Shown piece by piece: positions 21,707 to 34,383 of a stretch of DNA of 64,000 nucleotides. Position numbers and translations under genes: made by a program. The notes below the pieces were generated by a model. The model did no database searches. It had not been told where the DNA came from and saw nothing but the letters and a program-made list of their open reading frames with translations. Each line of letters begins with the position of its first letter. The stretch's first letter is position 1. Location of the stretch: contig CM061240.1 in the NCBI GenBank assembly GCA_030848705.1, forward strand, positions 23,517,001 to 23,581,000, given 5' to 3'. The DNA comes from Heracleum sosnowskyi (lineage: Eukaryota > Streptophyta > Magnoliopsida > Apiales > Apiaceae).

Positions 21707-23090
21707 TTAATTAGAAGTCAATAACTGCAAGTTGATCCTAATAAGTCCACTAGTTTAAGGATTTCCATATATTTAGGACTTGTGAACTTATTTTCCGGAA
21801 TAATTCTTGTAAGTTAGAATTATCTACTTAAATTACATGTCATATTTATAAGTAATATATCTTCTGACATTTAATTAGCAAATAATTTTAAAATTGTTTA
21901 AGTGCTAATATTTGTTCTAAATATTATGCATTTATTCAATTCTGATTAATTTTATTTTGTTCAATACAAAATAAAATAATGCAACATAATTAATTAGATA
22001 TTTATTGATTTATATCAGTTAATGATATTTAGTCAATTTTATACTAAATTAATTATGAATTTTATTTTCTGTGAATTTAAGAATAATTTTTTATCATTAG
22101 AAATTCACAGGAAGTAGAATTTTATTTTTAAACAGGTTTCTGATTTAAAAATGAAGTAGCAGCAAAATGTATCAAAATACTAAGTTCGACAGTTTTTCAG
22201 TATTCTTCATTAAGAATCTATCGAATGGTTTTTAAGCATCTCGATAAGTTTCTGATTAAGAAAATCAAAAACCATCAAAACTTTTATTCGATAGATTTTG
22301 GAACTAAGACAAAAATCTATCGAACATATTTTATTTTGTTCAAGTTGATGATATTCGATATTTTTCAATCATTTCAAAATTCGATAGTTTTCAGTTTTAA
22401 TAGAGTATTTAGCTTCGATAGTTTTTAATAAGGGATGTTCAAATTCACATCTAAATCCACTTCGAGAGTTTTTTTTTAAACTATGGAAGTGTGATTTGAC
22501 GTTTATACCCCTATACAAAAACAATCGACAATTCATTTCTAAAACTATCGAACATTAATTGACCTTTTTACCCTTAGAAGTGTTGTTAGTATATATGTAC
22601 TACTTAGTCGTTTTTCTTTCATTTCAGATCTAAAACACATCGACTAATACTTACATATATACACACATATAATACGAAGAACTCCCGATAGAATTGTTCT
22701 TCTTTTTTAACCGAGAAATCCTCAGAAATTCAAGATTGACCACAGTAATCTTCATTTTACTGTGTAGAAGTTGTGTGTTTCTCGTGTTATTGAATCTTCT
22801 GTTCAGTTTCTAAGAAACTATCGAGAGTCCCAAATTCGAATTTCTAAGTTGTTAACTGTTCTTGATAATTAGTGATACTAGTTTACTAGGATTCATCAAT
22901 TCTTGAGTTTAGTTTTAAGTAAAAAAAAATTATCAAATTCAACAATTTAGGGTTCTTAAAATTTGGGGGTTTTAAATTGGTTCGGTTTTTAAATTAAGAA
23001 AAAGGGTTATTAATGTTTATTAATTAGTAATAATTAATTTGGTTTATTTTTTGTTTAAGATTTTAATTTTCTGGACCTTGTTTATTGTCA
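21707..23090 (+). repeat. Pol-env spacer of element Z with hairpin repeats
   Basis: Non-coding AT-rich spacer. From about 22,180 to 22,560 it holds repeated TTCGATAG / CTATCGAA words in opposite orientations, able to form hairpins. The same word family lies in LTR X (33,700-33,920). A T-tract and splice-like pyrimidine runs lie just before the envelope-like ORF. Confidence 0.55.
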
Positions 23091-26000
23091 ATGGCTGGAG
23101 AGTTTATTATCACCAAGACGAACCATGTGTCGTTTCAAAATGTGAAATCCATCTCGAACTTACAGTTTCGTGCATGGGCACAGTTTTTGAACTCACATTC
23201 TATGGTGGCATACGTTTTAAGTACTCCAGCAGTTCTTTGTGTCGATCAATTGACATAACTATACATTACTGCCACTGACACGTCAGAAGATATTGTATTA
23301 TCATTCAGTTTTGTTGTTCCAGGGAGCAGAACAATAAGGGTGAAAGAACAAGATGTTAATAGAATTTTATATTTTCCTACAGAAAATCTTGTTTCGGATC
23401 CAACGACTGAACAAATACATGTTTTCTTCACTCTTATTAGAAGTCAACAACCTAACTTCTTTATAGGAGAATTTCTGAAGCATTATCTACCAAAGAACTA
23501 GAATTTCTTCTTTCACACACTAATTCATGTTTTTATTGCAAAGAATACTAATCTGCATGGCATTCCTCTGTTTCTTCAGAAATTAGGGTTTGCTATTGCT
23601 CACAATAGGCATATTAACATTGGTAAGTTAGTGATAGATCAGATCATTCAGTGCATGGGACCTTTGGAAGAGAGAACATGGCAGTATGATGTGCTTTGCT
23701 TCTATCCAAGGTTTCTACAATTAATCTTGAATGATGTGCTTACAGATGGTGAGAGAGACTTCTTTGCAGAGGAAGAAAGGAAGGAGTGCATGAAAATGAA
23801 GAGCAATGCAATAACCTACTGTTCTCACTGACTATCTACGAACGGTACCTCTGCCACTTCTACCCCCAGGGGAACAGGTAAATGAAGGTATGAATCATGA
23901 ACCCATGTTCCTCAAGTAGATGCACCAATGGACATAGATCCAATACTAGAGCCCTTAGTGGCCATTCCCGACCAAGAGATTGACAACCAACAGCCTCTAA
24001 CCCAGGTCGAAGAGCCTTGGGAAGAACCAATTGAAACTCAAACAGAAGCTCCTATCCCTACTATACCAACTATAGAAAAATCCGTGAGTGTAGAGGGAGA
24101 TAGTGCCTTAGCAGCACCACATAGGAAGAAACCCATTTCATCAACAGCTCTACCTTCTGCTAAAAGAAGAAGAATTGAGACCAATGCAACTGTTTACTTT
24201 TCATTACCGTCTTCCACTGATCCTCTTATCAATTATTCTCAAGCTGATTGGGCAGCTATTACAAAAGCTATATCTGAACCCCTAGCCCAATCTAATAACG
24301 GAAAATTAACGGAATCTTCTAGCTCTCCAACCATATTACGGTCAGGACCATTGGATGTCGGTTCCTTAGTGAACCAAGAGTCTTCACAGACATTGAGAGA
24401 TGGCTTTGACCCAAATGCATAATGCAAAGGGTCATTGCCTAACTCCTCAGATGGAACATATCTGGATCCTGCGGGTAACGGGTCCGACATAGGTGCGGAT
24501 CGGCAACTCGGTAACAATGAATCAACTTCATTTGAGGAGTTACCCCAGGTTAAGTCTGCAAAGACTTTAGAGGAAGTTTCAGGGCCTCTTCTTTCAAAAG
24601 AGCCTGATTCTAACCCCTTAGAGATTCAAACTCTGGATCCTATAAACGAAAGATGATCAGCAACCTGGTTTAACCATGGATGGGGACTTGCGAAGCCCCA
24701 TTGCAGGTACATCAAAATCTAAGGAATTGAGTGAAACAAAAACACTTACACCTGGCCTGAGTGAGAAAGGTATAAATTATGAGTGAAACACAAACAAAAA
24801 CGTTGAGTGAACACCCAGAGCCAAATGTGAGGAGTGACACCCAAAACCTGCCAAATATTCATGATCAACTTCCACCTATTGAAAGGGAACTTCAAGTTCA
24901 AGCCACTCTCAAGGAAATGATAGTTCATGACAAAGAGGGAAATGATTTATACAAAGTTCCCCTCAGACCTTCTTTTTCTCAAGGGATCACCTCTAGTCAA
25001 TTTGATAGTCCATTATCGATGTTTCAACAGAAAATTGACTTGGCTGCAGCTGATTCCAGAAGAACTTATCGAGCATTAAGCAGTGCATCTGGCACAATAA
25101 CGGGCATAAAGGAGGCTGTTGATTCCTTGAAGAAACATGCCATGGAGGAGTTGATTGATCTAAGATCTGATGTCAAAGAGCTTCGAGACGGGTTTAAAAA
25201 TGAAGTACATGTGATTTAGCAAGGTCGGGAATCTCTGAAGGAGGACGTTTTAGTTGTTCGTGATGCTCAAGCTAAAGTGAAGGATGCAATGAACAGTCTG
25301 TCGAGGGTGGAGTCTTGACTGAATAGAAGATTGGATAGAATCAAGAAGTCAACCAACACAAGACTGGACAATGTTCACAAGAAGCTTGCTGCTATGGAAG
25401 AGATTACCAAAGACATTGCTCTCTACATGGGAAATCAAGATGACGATATAGAGTCTGTTTTGAAGATGCTTAAAGCTCAACAAGCTGGTCCCTCAACCCA
25501 CTCTGTAGAGGATTACTCAACTAAGGGGGAGAAGGGTGCAGAAATGGAAACACCCATTCCAATTAGACAATCCTGGGTTGAAGCTTTTGGGAATGAAGAT
25601 GAAGAGGAGTTTGAAGTTGAGTTTGAGCCAACAAACGAAGAGCATGAACCATATTATCCTGAACCGATTGAACATCCAATTCTTGATGATATTATGGAAG
25701 AAGCTGGTGAAGCAAACCCTCTATCTGATGAGAAAGTAGATGTCTTGGAAAGGTCGAAAGCTGAAAAAGAAGCAAAGCAAGCTGAGAAGGAGAAGCACCG
25801 TGCAATTCAAAGATCTGAAAAGCTAAAGAGGTTCAAGATGTATAGTGAAATAAGGAAGAAGAAGGTGTTAGACTTGGCACAAAAACAAGGAAAGGACTGG
25901 GAGATGGCTTACAAGACATTTTGTGGAGTTGAAGACGGATTGGAAGTCAACGACAACATTGACGTGGAAGTGATCTTTTAAGCCATTAAAAGGGCAAATC

Positions 26001-26438
26001 GAGATACTGAAACTTATTTCACAGCATTACGACATTCCATCATCTACGTGAAAGCTTGAGTCAAAGCAAGTGGTGCCTGGAACATTATCATCAGTTTCAT
26101 CAACAGAGGTACATTTGTGATATCCACTAAGTTATTTGAACAAAGATCATATACAGAACTGCAAGTGCTACTCATCAAGATTCAGAGAAGTACAAAGCTA
26201 AATGAACTACTCCATGAGCATGTTAAGGAAATCTTGATGAAAGTCAGTCCAGAAGTAAGTGATGATCCTCATATGGTAAGGTTTATGAAGAACTGCATCT
26301 TCAGAATCTACTACCTGGATGTGGTAAAACTGAAGGATTATCCCAATAACTATCTGATATCAGTTGAAAAAAAATTGAGATCCACTGGATTCAGCACACC
26401 GAAAAAATTAGAGTTGCAGACACTCTAAAGAACTATCT
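23091..26438 (+). pseudogene. Envelope-like ORF of SIRE-type element Z (5' part, broken)
   Basis: ATG at 23,091 (MAGEFIITKTNHVSFQNV). The order of segments is that of the W ORF: N-terminal region 23,091-23,500, a WQYDVLCFYPRFLQLILND motif near 23,670-23,730, then Pro/Ser-rich (23,928-24,419), then coiled-coil and acidic Lys/Glu regions (24,779-25,216 and 25,331-25,978), then 26,117-26,425. In-frame stops (near 23,256, 23,500, 23,829, 24,420, 25,217) and frameshifts make it inactive. Interrupted at 26,436-26,438 (TSD TCT) by a CACTA transposon and resumed at 32,636. Confidence 0.75.
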
Positions 26439-26454
26439 CACTACAAGAAAATGT

Positions 26455-26580
26455 TCAATAGACATCACACATTAGACATCGGTTACGAAAATGACTGATG
26501 TTAAAAGTTGTAATAACATCACCCCGTGTTAAAGTGATGTCTTTGTTGTTTAAAGACAAAGCTTATTTGAGAACCGATGT
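26455..26580. repeat. Left subterminal repeats of the 6.2-kb CACTA
   Basis: Copies of GACATC...TTAGACATCGGTT and (GTTAAA)GTGATGTC-type words in both orientations directly inside the left terminal repeat. Typical TNPA-type binding-site architecture. Confidence 0.75.
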
Positions 26581-28088
26581 CTAAAGTTCAACTAAAAATA
26601 TTAAAAACGCGCCACTTAAGTTTTTGTTTCCCTTTAGTAAAAAATTCGACATTGCCCCGGTAACCCAATTATTCCACCCCCCCCCCCCCTTACCCAATTA
26701 TTTCCCCCCTCTTTACCCAATTATTTCCCCCGCCGCGGCCTCTTCCCAATTATTCCCCCCCTTTCTCAATCTCTCAATCTCTCAATCTCTTTCTCTCGTC
26801 TCTCAACTCCACCACTCAATCTATTTCTCTCGTCTGCTCAACACACCACAACTCACCTCCGCCACTGAATTCACCTCGGACACCACCTCCACCACTCAAC
26901 TCACCTCCACCGCCACTCACCTCCGTCCTACTCACCTCTGTTCTGCTCTCACCTCTGTCCTGCTCTACTCACCTCCGTTCTCCAAATTGGTAAGCTTTAA
27001 TTTGGGGGTTTTTTAAAATCAAATCCCTAATTTCTTAAATTGGGGGTTTTCATTTACTTGGATGTATTTTAAATTTTGAGTTTGTTTTTTACAGGACCTC
27101 TGTCATTTGGTTGTGGTGTGGCTGTTATCTTAGGTACTTTTTAATTTCTTCTGAAATGCTACTAGTTATGGATAATTTGTAATTTATAATTTTTGGATGC
27201 ATGTTAGATTTCTTAGTTGTATGTTTTCTGTTATTAATTATTTTATATTCCATCTGGTGGAGTAATAGCCGACTAAAGTTGAAACTATTAATTAGTTGAT
27301 ATTAATTATTTGATATTTCTTAGTTAGATTATTAATTATCTTGTTGTTCTACCGACATAATCGATCAAGAGAAACTATGAAGGTTCTTGTGATTTTCTAC
27401 TGGTCAATTTTGAAATATTGAGTTGGATGTGTATTTTAGTTCCATATTTGTTAATTTATTTCATTGTTGACTGGAGGTTTATGTTTTAATTTTTGATTTT
27501 TACGAAAAGCTTAAATGTTGTCGTTTGAGTATTTTATTGTTTGGCTGATATTTAGGGAGAATTATTCAATTTGTGAAGAAGAAAGAATAGTTCCTTATTC
27601 ACAGTGTCAACCTAGTGCTTCTACTACTAATTAAGAGGTACTCCCGCTCTCTTTCTTTAACTCATTTCTCTTAAAAATATTTTATCCAGTTGTGATCATT
27701 ATTTGTATGCTTCATATGATTTGAATTTCATATGTTTTATATGGTTTAAAATCACAATTACATATGCTTTTGATCTCTTATTATTTGTATGTATTCTTTG
27801 TATGCAAGTGACTGAAAAACATGCATGTGTTTAAGGTTTTAAATGTGTATCTGATTTGTTTATATATAGTGATTAAACAAGAATGCTTAGTTTTTCTTAT
27901 AAAATGTATCATGCCCTATTTGTGATGATTATACTTTAAGTCAAATTACTATCATATGTCATACATGCATTTGATCAATATAAACTATTGGATTTCTATT
28001 ATCAATAAAACTATAATAGGTCATAATACATAATATGTAATCATTATAATTATACTAAAATTTTAAGTGACATACCAGGTGGTTAAAA
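26581..28088 (+). other. Promoter/leader region of the CACTA gene
   Basis: Contains a C-rich run at 26,678-26,690, a CT-rich microsatellite-like tract (CTCTCAATCTCT..., 26,763-26,800), and possible leader introns with AT-rich DNA to the ATG at 28,089. The 130-codon open frame at 26,624-27,013 is low-complexity Pro/Ser/Thr and I do not call it a gene. Confidence 0.4.
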
Positions 28089-31000
28089 ATGGATAAGTCT
28101 TGGATAAAAGCGGATAGGGATTCATTACAATATGAAATTGGTGTGGAAAACTTCTTGATATTTGCTGAGGAAAATACTAAAAATCCAAAGAAAATTCCTT
28201 GCCCATGCGCACGCTGCGTTAACTTCAAGAAATATTCTGTCAATATAATTAGAGGTCATTTATACGAATTTGGTTTTAGTTTAGGGTATTATGATTGGAT
28301 TTGGCATGGAGAAGAGGTTGTTAACAGTACTAAGTCATCTGTTGGTAGTACTTGTCCTCCTGCGAAGCCCACACCAAATTCAGAAACATTTAACGTATGT
28401 GAAGCAGCCTATAATGAATCAGATGAGTTTAAGAGGTTTGTTGCTGAGGCGGAACAACCTCTGTTTGAGGGAAGTGAGTGCACTAAACTAGAGTCAGTAT
28501 TAAAACTACATAATTGGAAGGCTAGGTTTGGAGTTAGTGATAAGGCCTTCACCGATCTGCTTGAATCTACTAAAGTCACGTTCAATGAATGGGGAATTCC
28601 TGATGGTGAAACTAGGGCGCGAATGCAGTCATATATTGGAATGTTGGCCAGGACTATACGATTCCAATCGACATTGCTAGTTGGCCAAATGTGGATCCGG
28701 AATTAAAATCAAAGCTTTGGATAGATATTCAGGTTAGATATAGTATTTTTACATGTTTTGTGAATTTCTCGTATTTAAAATTCTCATTTTACTTGTGTGT
28801 TTCCAGTCTACATTCAAAGTGAAACCACAGTGTGAGGACTTTGTCCTAAAGTCTGCTGGTTGTAAATGGCGACAATTCAAGACTAACTTGACGAGGAAGT
28901 TTGTGCGGCCATATGTTGGACAGAAGAAGAAACTGAGTAAGCCCCCAAAGCAATATGCTTATGTTAGTAAGTCAACCTGGAAAAGATTTGTGAGACAGAG
29001 GACTGATCCGGCATGGGAGGTTTGATTTAATTTTATAGTTAATTCTGTTGATTTTATAGTTAATTCTGCATCTATATTTATGATATGTAATTATTTTATT
29101 TTATTTTTAGGAAATACATGAAGCGCAGAGTAAAAGAGTTTCTCAAAGAAAATATCATCACCGCTTATCGAGAAAGGGTTATATTGGTTTAAAAGAAGAT
29201 GAAGTAAGAACTAAGTCAGTATTGTCTTATTCGATAAAAAATTAGCATGAATTTTTATATTTTTCTTCATTTTAAACAGATGAAAAGTGGAAGGCTGGAG
29301 CCGGGAGTAGAACCTGATAGAGCAATTTTATGGAAAAAGGCTCGTAAACGAAAAAATGGCGAAGAGGTCGAAGAGGTAGATGAAGATTTGGCGGTTGTAT
29401 TCGGTAAAATTGTAAGTCTTCTATCATATCATTATATGATCATTTATAATTAATTAAATTTTAGACTCTCTATTTTGGTTTTCTAATCATTTTCATATCA
29501 ATAGGATACGTTGTTGGAAAAGAAAGAGAAGGGTGAAATACAATTCTCTGGAGGTGAAGATGTTTTGACTACGGCTTTGGAGAGTCGTGAGAATTCTGGT
29601 AGGGTCCGCGCTGTTGGAGGGTTCATCACTCCAGAACAGTACTTTAAATTTCCACGAGAGAAGAAAGTTCGAATCACAAAGGAAGAGTTGATGGCCCGTG
29701 ATCGACAAAGGGATGAAAAAATTGAGAAAAAGACGCAAGCTCTTGAGGCAGAGATTGTTCAGCTGAAGGCAATGATTAGTTCAGGAATGATGAATCATCA
29801 TCAATACTCCCCAATACAGTCAGTAAAGGCCAGTTACTAGCCGGAAAAGAATCAGCCTGCTGCAATTGTACTAGAATTTGACGAGGACAACTGTGTTCCT
29901 ACAGATGCTCCCCCTAGGCCTTCACCTCCTGGAATTTTGGTATTTTTATTTTATTGCTTAATTTCTATGAATTGATGATTTCTTTTTACCTTAGTATTTT
30001 AATTTGTTCATTTAAATATTTCAGGGGAACAGATCTTGTGAGCTATCTGTCGAGAGGTTAGAGAACAAGGTTGCATTTGGTATGGTGTATCCTCGCGAGG
30101 ATAGAGAAAAAGTCCATGGAATTGATATACCACTTGGACATCAGTGTGTCTCTGTCGATGGCATCATCAAACCAGATGCCTTGCTTCCAGTGCCGATCCA
30201 TGCTGAATTGGAGATAGTCCGCGATGCACTTGGCTCTTTTGTAGCATGGCCTGAGGAATTAATCAGCTACACAACTACTGCGGTACAACTTAATATGTTG
30301 TCTGAATTTTGAAATAAAAATGGTGCTTCTGAGGATATTAGAAATTAAATTGTGTTTAATTTTTTTATGGTTCAATGATCTACAGATTAAGAAAAATGTA
30401 AGGCCGCGTCCAAGTGCAGATAAAAGAAACAAGAGTGATGAGTTGCAGAAATTGAAGGCACAGTTCTTTGAAGCAAAGCCAAGTGCAAAAGTGCCAAAGG
30501 GCTTTACCTTACTGTTTAAACATGCAACTACCTGGATGAAAACTGTTGGGGTTTCGATACAGATTGAATGCAAGTCAGATGTGTTTGGGCATGAAAAGAT
30601 AATTTATTTGTTACATGAGAATATTTTGGCGTTGTTGGAGTTTGAAATGCTAGGGCAAGCTGTAATTCCATCTTACATGGCGTAAGTTACATTTTTTTTC
30701 TTTTTCCGATATGCATTCTAATGTTAGTATTTTTTCAATTGTCTCTACTTCTAATGTTGGTATCTTTTTTCGGTAGGCACTTGCATACTGAGATAAGTCA
30801 ACGACCAGAACTGACGGAGACGTTTGCTTTTATTGACCCTGGATCCACATTTAATTTGAATGCTGATTTTGAAGCTTACGTTGTTAACCGGTTGAAGGAG
30901 GGCAACCCGGATCGGCTATTCTTTTTGCCGCATAATCAGAAGTAAGTTCTTATATAATATTAGGATACTAAAAAACTGGATAGTACTAAAAATCTGACTT

Positions 31001-31669
31001 TGGTATGTTTTCTAATAAAAACAGTATGCATTGGATTTTGGCAATTATTTGGGAAGGTGAAATTTATTTTCTCAATCCACTCCCTCACCCAACACAGTTT
31101 CCAGAACTAGAAAAAGCATTATCAAGGTAATTTTTTATTTAACGTAATATTTTGATGAAAATTCATGATTTTTTGTGTACATTGTATCAGTTTTATTTTT
31201 CATGCAGGGCAGTGAAATCTTTTAATTCAGAAATTGGTAGGGGCAACAGGACGCCACCCAAGGCGAAGTTTCTGAGTGTAAGTACTTTTACACTTCATTT
31301 GAGTTCATTTCAGTACATAGTTATTATTAATATATGGTTTATATGATAAATAGTATGTGTAATATGTAAAGTTAATATTTTGGAATAGGGATCCCCCAAG
31401 CAACCCGGTGGCCATGAAGGTGCTTATGTAGTAATGCACTACATAAAAGAAATTATGAATGATACAAGATTGACTTTTGCAACAAAGGTGTGCGTCTTTT
31501 TTTTTTCTAATGCGTTACTTTTGAATTATAAAGGTGTAGTTTTCATTTTTTATTAATTGTGTTTGCTTGAATTATTTAGTGGCTGCCGAAGACTCGAGCG
31601 ACGTACAACGAGGCCCAGCTTGATGAAGTACGTATTGAGGCTCTCAAATTCATCCAAGAGCACATCTGA
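28089..31669 (+). pseudogene. CACTA fusion gene: TNP2 N-terminus + TNP1-type transposase + Ulp1-like domain
   Basis: Exons by splice sites and frame: 28,089-28,733; 28,807-29,019; 29,111-29,203; 29,280-29,411; 29,505-29,939; 30,025-30,282; 30,386-30,681; 30,777-30,941; 31,025-31,126; 31,208-31,277; 31,389-31,487; 31,580-31,669. Exon 1 has the transposase-associated N-terminal domain (PCPCARCVN, then WIWHGEE) that normally precedes the TNP2 DDE core. The DDE core is missing and the reading goes straight to the plant En/Spm transposase region (exons 2-5), a conserved middle domain (exon 6) and a C-terminal C48/Ulp1-like fold (HWILAI near 31,030; QPGG near 31,401). Lesions: a small frameshift near 28,655 and an in-frame TAG at about 29,838. 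Two catalytic Ulp1 positions are changed. Nuclear DNA-binding role expected by family; probably not active. Confidence 0.85.
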
Positions 31670-31989
31670 TAGCTTCTAGTACTTAAGGTCTATTTAAATT
31701 AAGTGGTAAACATTTTGGTAATTAACAGCTTGAAAGCTAGAAAACTGCTGGAAAATTTGGTTACCAGTTTGGTTGTGGACAAGGTTTAGTTTCTAGTGTC
31801 TTGACTGTTTGGTATGCTTGTTAAGTGATGTAGTAATTGCTAATGGTAGATTTATTTTGCGGAATGATGATGATGGATTTGTGGTTAGTTTTGCGGATTG
31901 ATATGTTGGTTGGATGTGCTGGTTGGATGTGTTTTCTGAATGGTGGGATATATATTGTGAATAGTACATTTTTTAATTTTTTACGCTTG

Positions 31990-32620
31990 GAAAGACAACG
32001 GTTTTATTTAATATAGGCTCAGAACTAATGTCTAATGGTAACAAATACATCGAATTTTTTAACAAATACTGATGTCTAAGACCTAAATGTACATCAATAT
32101 TTAACGATAAAAACTGATGTCTAACACTAAGATATACATCACATTGTTCTAAAATATCTGATGTCTAAGCCCTAAATATACATCAATAAAATTGTGCCAA
32201 AACTGATGTCTAACACCAAGATATACATCGCAATTTTTCTACAATATCTGATGTCTAAGAAACAAATAAAAATCACTTTTTATTTATAATATCTAATGTC
32301 TAAAGCCAAAATAGACATCGGCCTAAAGTGATGTCTAAGAGAAGCATATAAATCACTTTTTTTTCTAAAAGGTGATGTTTATATGAGTTCATTACTTAGT
32401 GTGTTATATATTTTCTACAATATAATGCAAGTACTTTGTTTATAAAATCAATTATATGTAGAAAAATTGTAGCATAGACATCCAAATTTAAGTTATAACC
32501 GATGTGTATGTTAAGTTTAGACATCAGTTTCTGGCCGATGTCTAAGATAGACATCACCGACTAAGACATCGGTTTGAAAACAACATAGACATCGGCTGAA
32601 AACCGATGTCTATTGACCCT
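31990..32620. repeat. Right subterminal repeat array of the 6.2-kb CACTA
   Basis: About twenty copies of CTGATGTCTAA(C/G) alternating with ATACATC / AGACATC words, spaced about 20-50 bp, ending in CCGATGTCTATTGACCC next to the terminal repeat. Denser and longer than the left side. Confidence 0.85.
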
Positions 32621-32635
32621 TTTCTTGTAGTGTCT

Positions 32636-33110
32636 CATAGAAAATATGCCTTATTACAGGAAGAGAGTTGAAAGAGGATTGGAAGTACAACCCAGACTAC
32701 CAACCATGCCAAGGCGTAATCAGAAAGATGTCAATATTGCATGAGTTTGGGCTGCTGTTGGTCAGAAGGTAGAGTATATTGGAAGACACGTCATTGGAGC
32801 TACTCTGAAACCTTGTGAACCACTGCACTATCCATCGGTGATTAATCATCAAGCATCAAATTCAGATCATGTGGCTGAAGAAGGTGAAATCCTCGTGGAC
32901 TGAAGAAGAAGCAAAGAACTATCTGCTCAGGCTAGAGGAGCAACATAAATTGTTAAATCTTTTTATTGTTCTTTGTAATTTAGATATCTGGAATTGTAAA
33001 TGTTTAATCCAGAATGCATTTAATATTATCATCTGTTGTACTTTATTTAGTTTCGTGTTTTCATTGTTTAGTTGAGTTATCCTCTAGGTATTTGCTTATC
33101 AGACTCTAAC
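32636..33110 (+). pseudogene. Envelope-like ORF of element Z, 3' end, and 3' UTR
   Basis: Without the CACTA insertion, a frame continues from RVADTLKNYL into RKRVERGLEVQPRLPTMPRRN and VGQKVEYIGRHVIGATLKPCEP. Stops occur near 32,744 and 32,901. The remainder up to the polypurine tract is non-coding. It is the counterpart of W bases 19,903-20,426. Confidence 0.65.
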
Positions 33111-33127
33111 AATCAAATAGGGGAGAT
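33111..33127 (+). other. Polypurine tract of element Z
   Basis: AATCAAATAGGGGAGAT immediately before the TG start of LTR X. Same layout as the PPT at 20,412-20,426. Confidence 0.8.
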
Positions 33128-34383
33128 TGTAAAGCATAATGTAACACAATATGTAACAGAGGTAACTATAACTCAACACATGAACAAGACATATAATAAT
33201 ATTAACTGAAGCACAAGAATCCATAGGAACAGAAGACATGGTAAACTCAAGAAATAAAAATATGGTATGTATTTTTGAAGTCCGTAAACAGGTCACAGAA
33301 AGAAGTTCATTAATATATTCAGGCCTCAGTGACAAATAAAGAATCAAGACTTTCAAGACTACAGAAGTGTTTGTGTGATACAGAGTTAGTACCAAAGGAT
33401 TTCAGTGATTTTATATTGAAGCAACCAAGACGGCAAAGGACTTGTCAATTGTATTGTATTGAAGACATAGAGGTATTGATCAGTGTTAGTCATCTGTGAA
33501 CCAGACCAGTTGCACTAGGTGTCAACACAATTGAAGAAGATTAACATGTTTTATCGTCTCAGAAGAAATTGATTTAAGTCAGACCTAATACATCCTGCAA
33601 GTTAAAAGAAAGATTGATAAGATGTGTTAAGGTTAAATTGAAGTGCAATATCTTTACTAAAAAGTGAAAGAATCCTCAAGGACCAAATTGCAAATGAGTA
33701 ATTTTGATAGTTTTCATTTTTGGAAACCATCGAGATAGTAGAGAAGATTCTTTTGAAAACCATCGAAATGGTGAAAAACCATTTCGATAGTTTCCTAATT
33801 AGAAACCATCAAAGTAGGTAGAAAGAAGATTTTCTATAGTTTTATTAATAAAACTGTCGAACTGAATTAAGGAAAACATGAAACTTATTTCGATAGTTTC
33901 TTATTGAAAACTATCGAATAAACTAAATATCTTGTCTTCGATACTTTTACAAATGCAGTTGGTATTTTGCATTGAAGGCTAGCAGAGGTTGGTGATGAAA
34001 ATGAACGGCTGCGATTTATTCTAAGACTTCGATGGATTTTCCTAAGTCTACAAAATTACACATTGTCTTCTTCAGTTTACAGTTGCAGAAAAATTAATAC
34101 GAGATAGTTTGAGAGCTTAAGATTTTAGAGGAGTAATTACTAGTGCCTTAAATTCTATCAAGTGTATTGATTATTGTAACTTGAACTCATTGTAGCTAAT
34201 CCTACGGATTAGATTTGTAGCACCCCTCGTGGTTTATATTTATAAAACGATATATCACCTGACTCGTGTTTTGATTTGGTTGATTTGATTTCGAACAAGC
34301 ACACACATAATTATCAGCGAAAGAAATCGAATAAATTGTGAGTATCGTATTCAACCCCCTTCTACGATACTTTGGACCTAACA
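33128..34383 (+). repeat. LTR X (1,256 bp), 3' LTR of SIRE-like element Z
   Basis: TGTAAAGCATAATG...CCTAACA. Preceded by a polypurine tract and followed not by a primer-binding site but by W pol sequence, hence a 3' LTR. Hairpin words TTCGATAGTTTC / GAAACCATCGA are dense at 33,690-33,920. The last 531 bases equal 1-531 of the window. Confidence 0.9.

Larger units (their letters stand above)
26439..32632 (+). mobile_element. CACTA (En/Spm) transposon with fused TNP2N-TNP1-Ulp1 gene
   Basis: Ends CACTACAAGAAAA and TTTTCTTGTAGTG, 6,194 bp, flanked by TSD TCT (26,436-26,438 and 32,633-32,635). Subterminal regions at 26,455-26,580 and 31,990-32,620 hold many TGATGTCTAA / TTAGACATC repeats in both orientations. 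One gene, 28,089-31,669, is described separately. Inserted in the envelope-like ORF of element Z. Confidence 0.95.

Noticed and set aside
26624..27013. 130-codon Pro/Ser/Thr ORF at the start of the 6.2-kb CACTA
   Set aside because: CT-rich leader sequence, low complexity, no domain.
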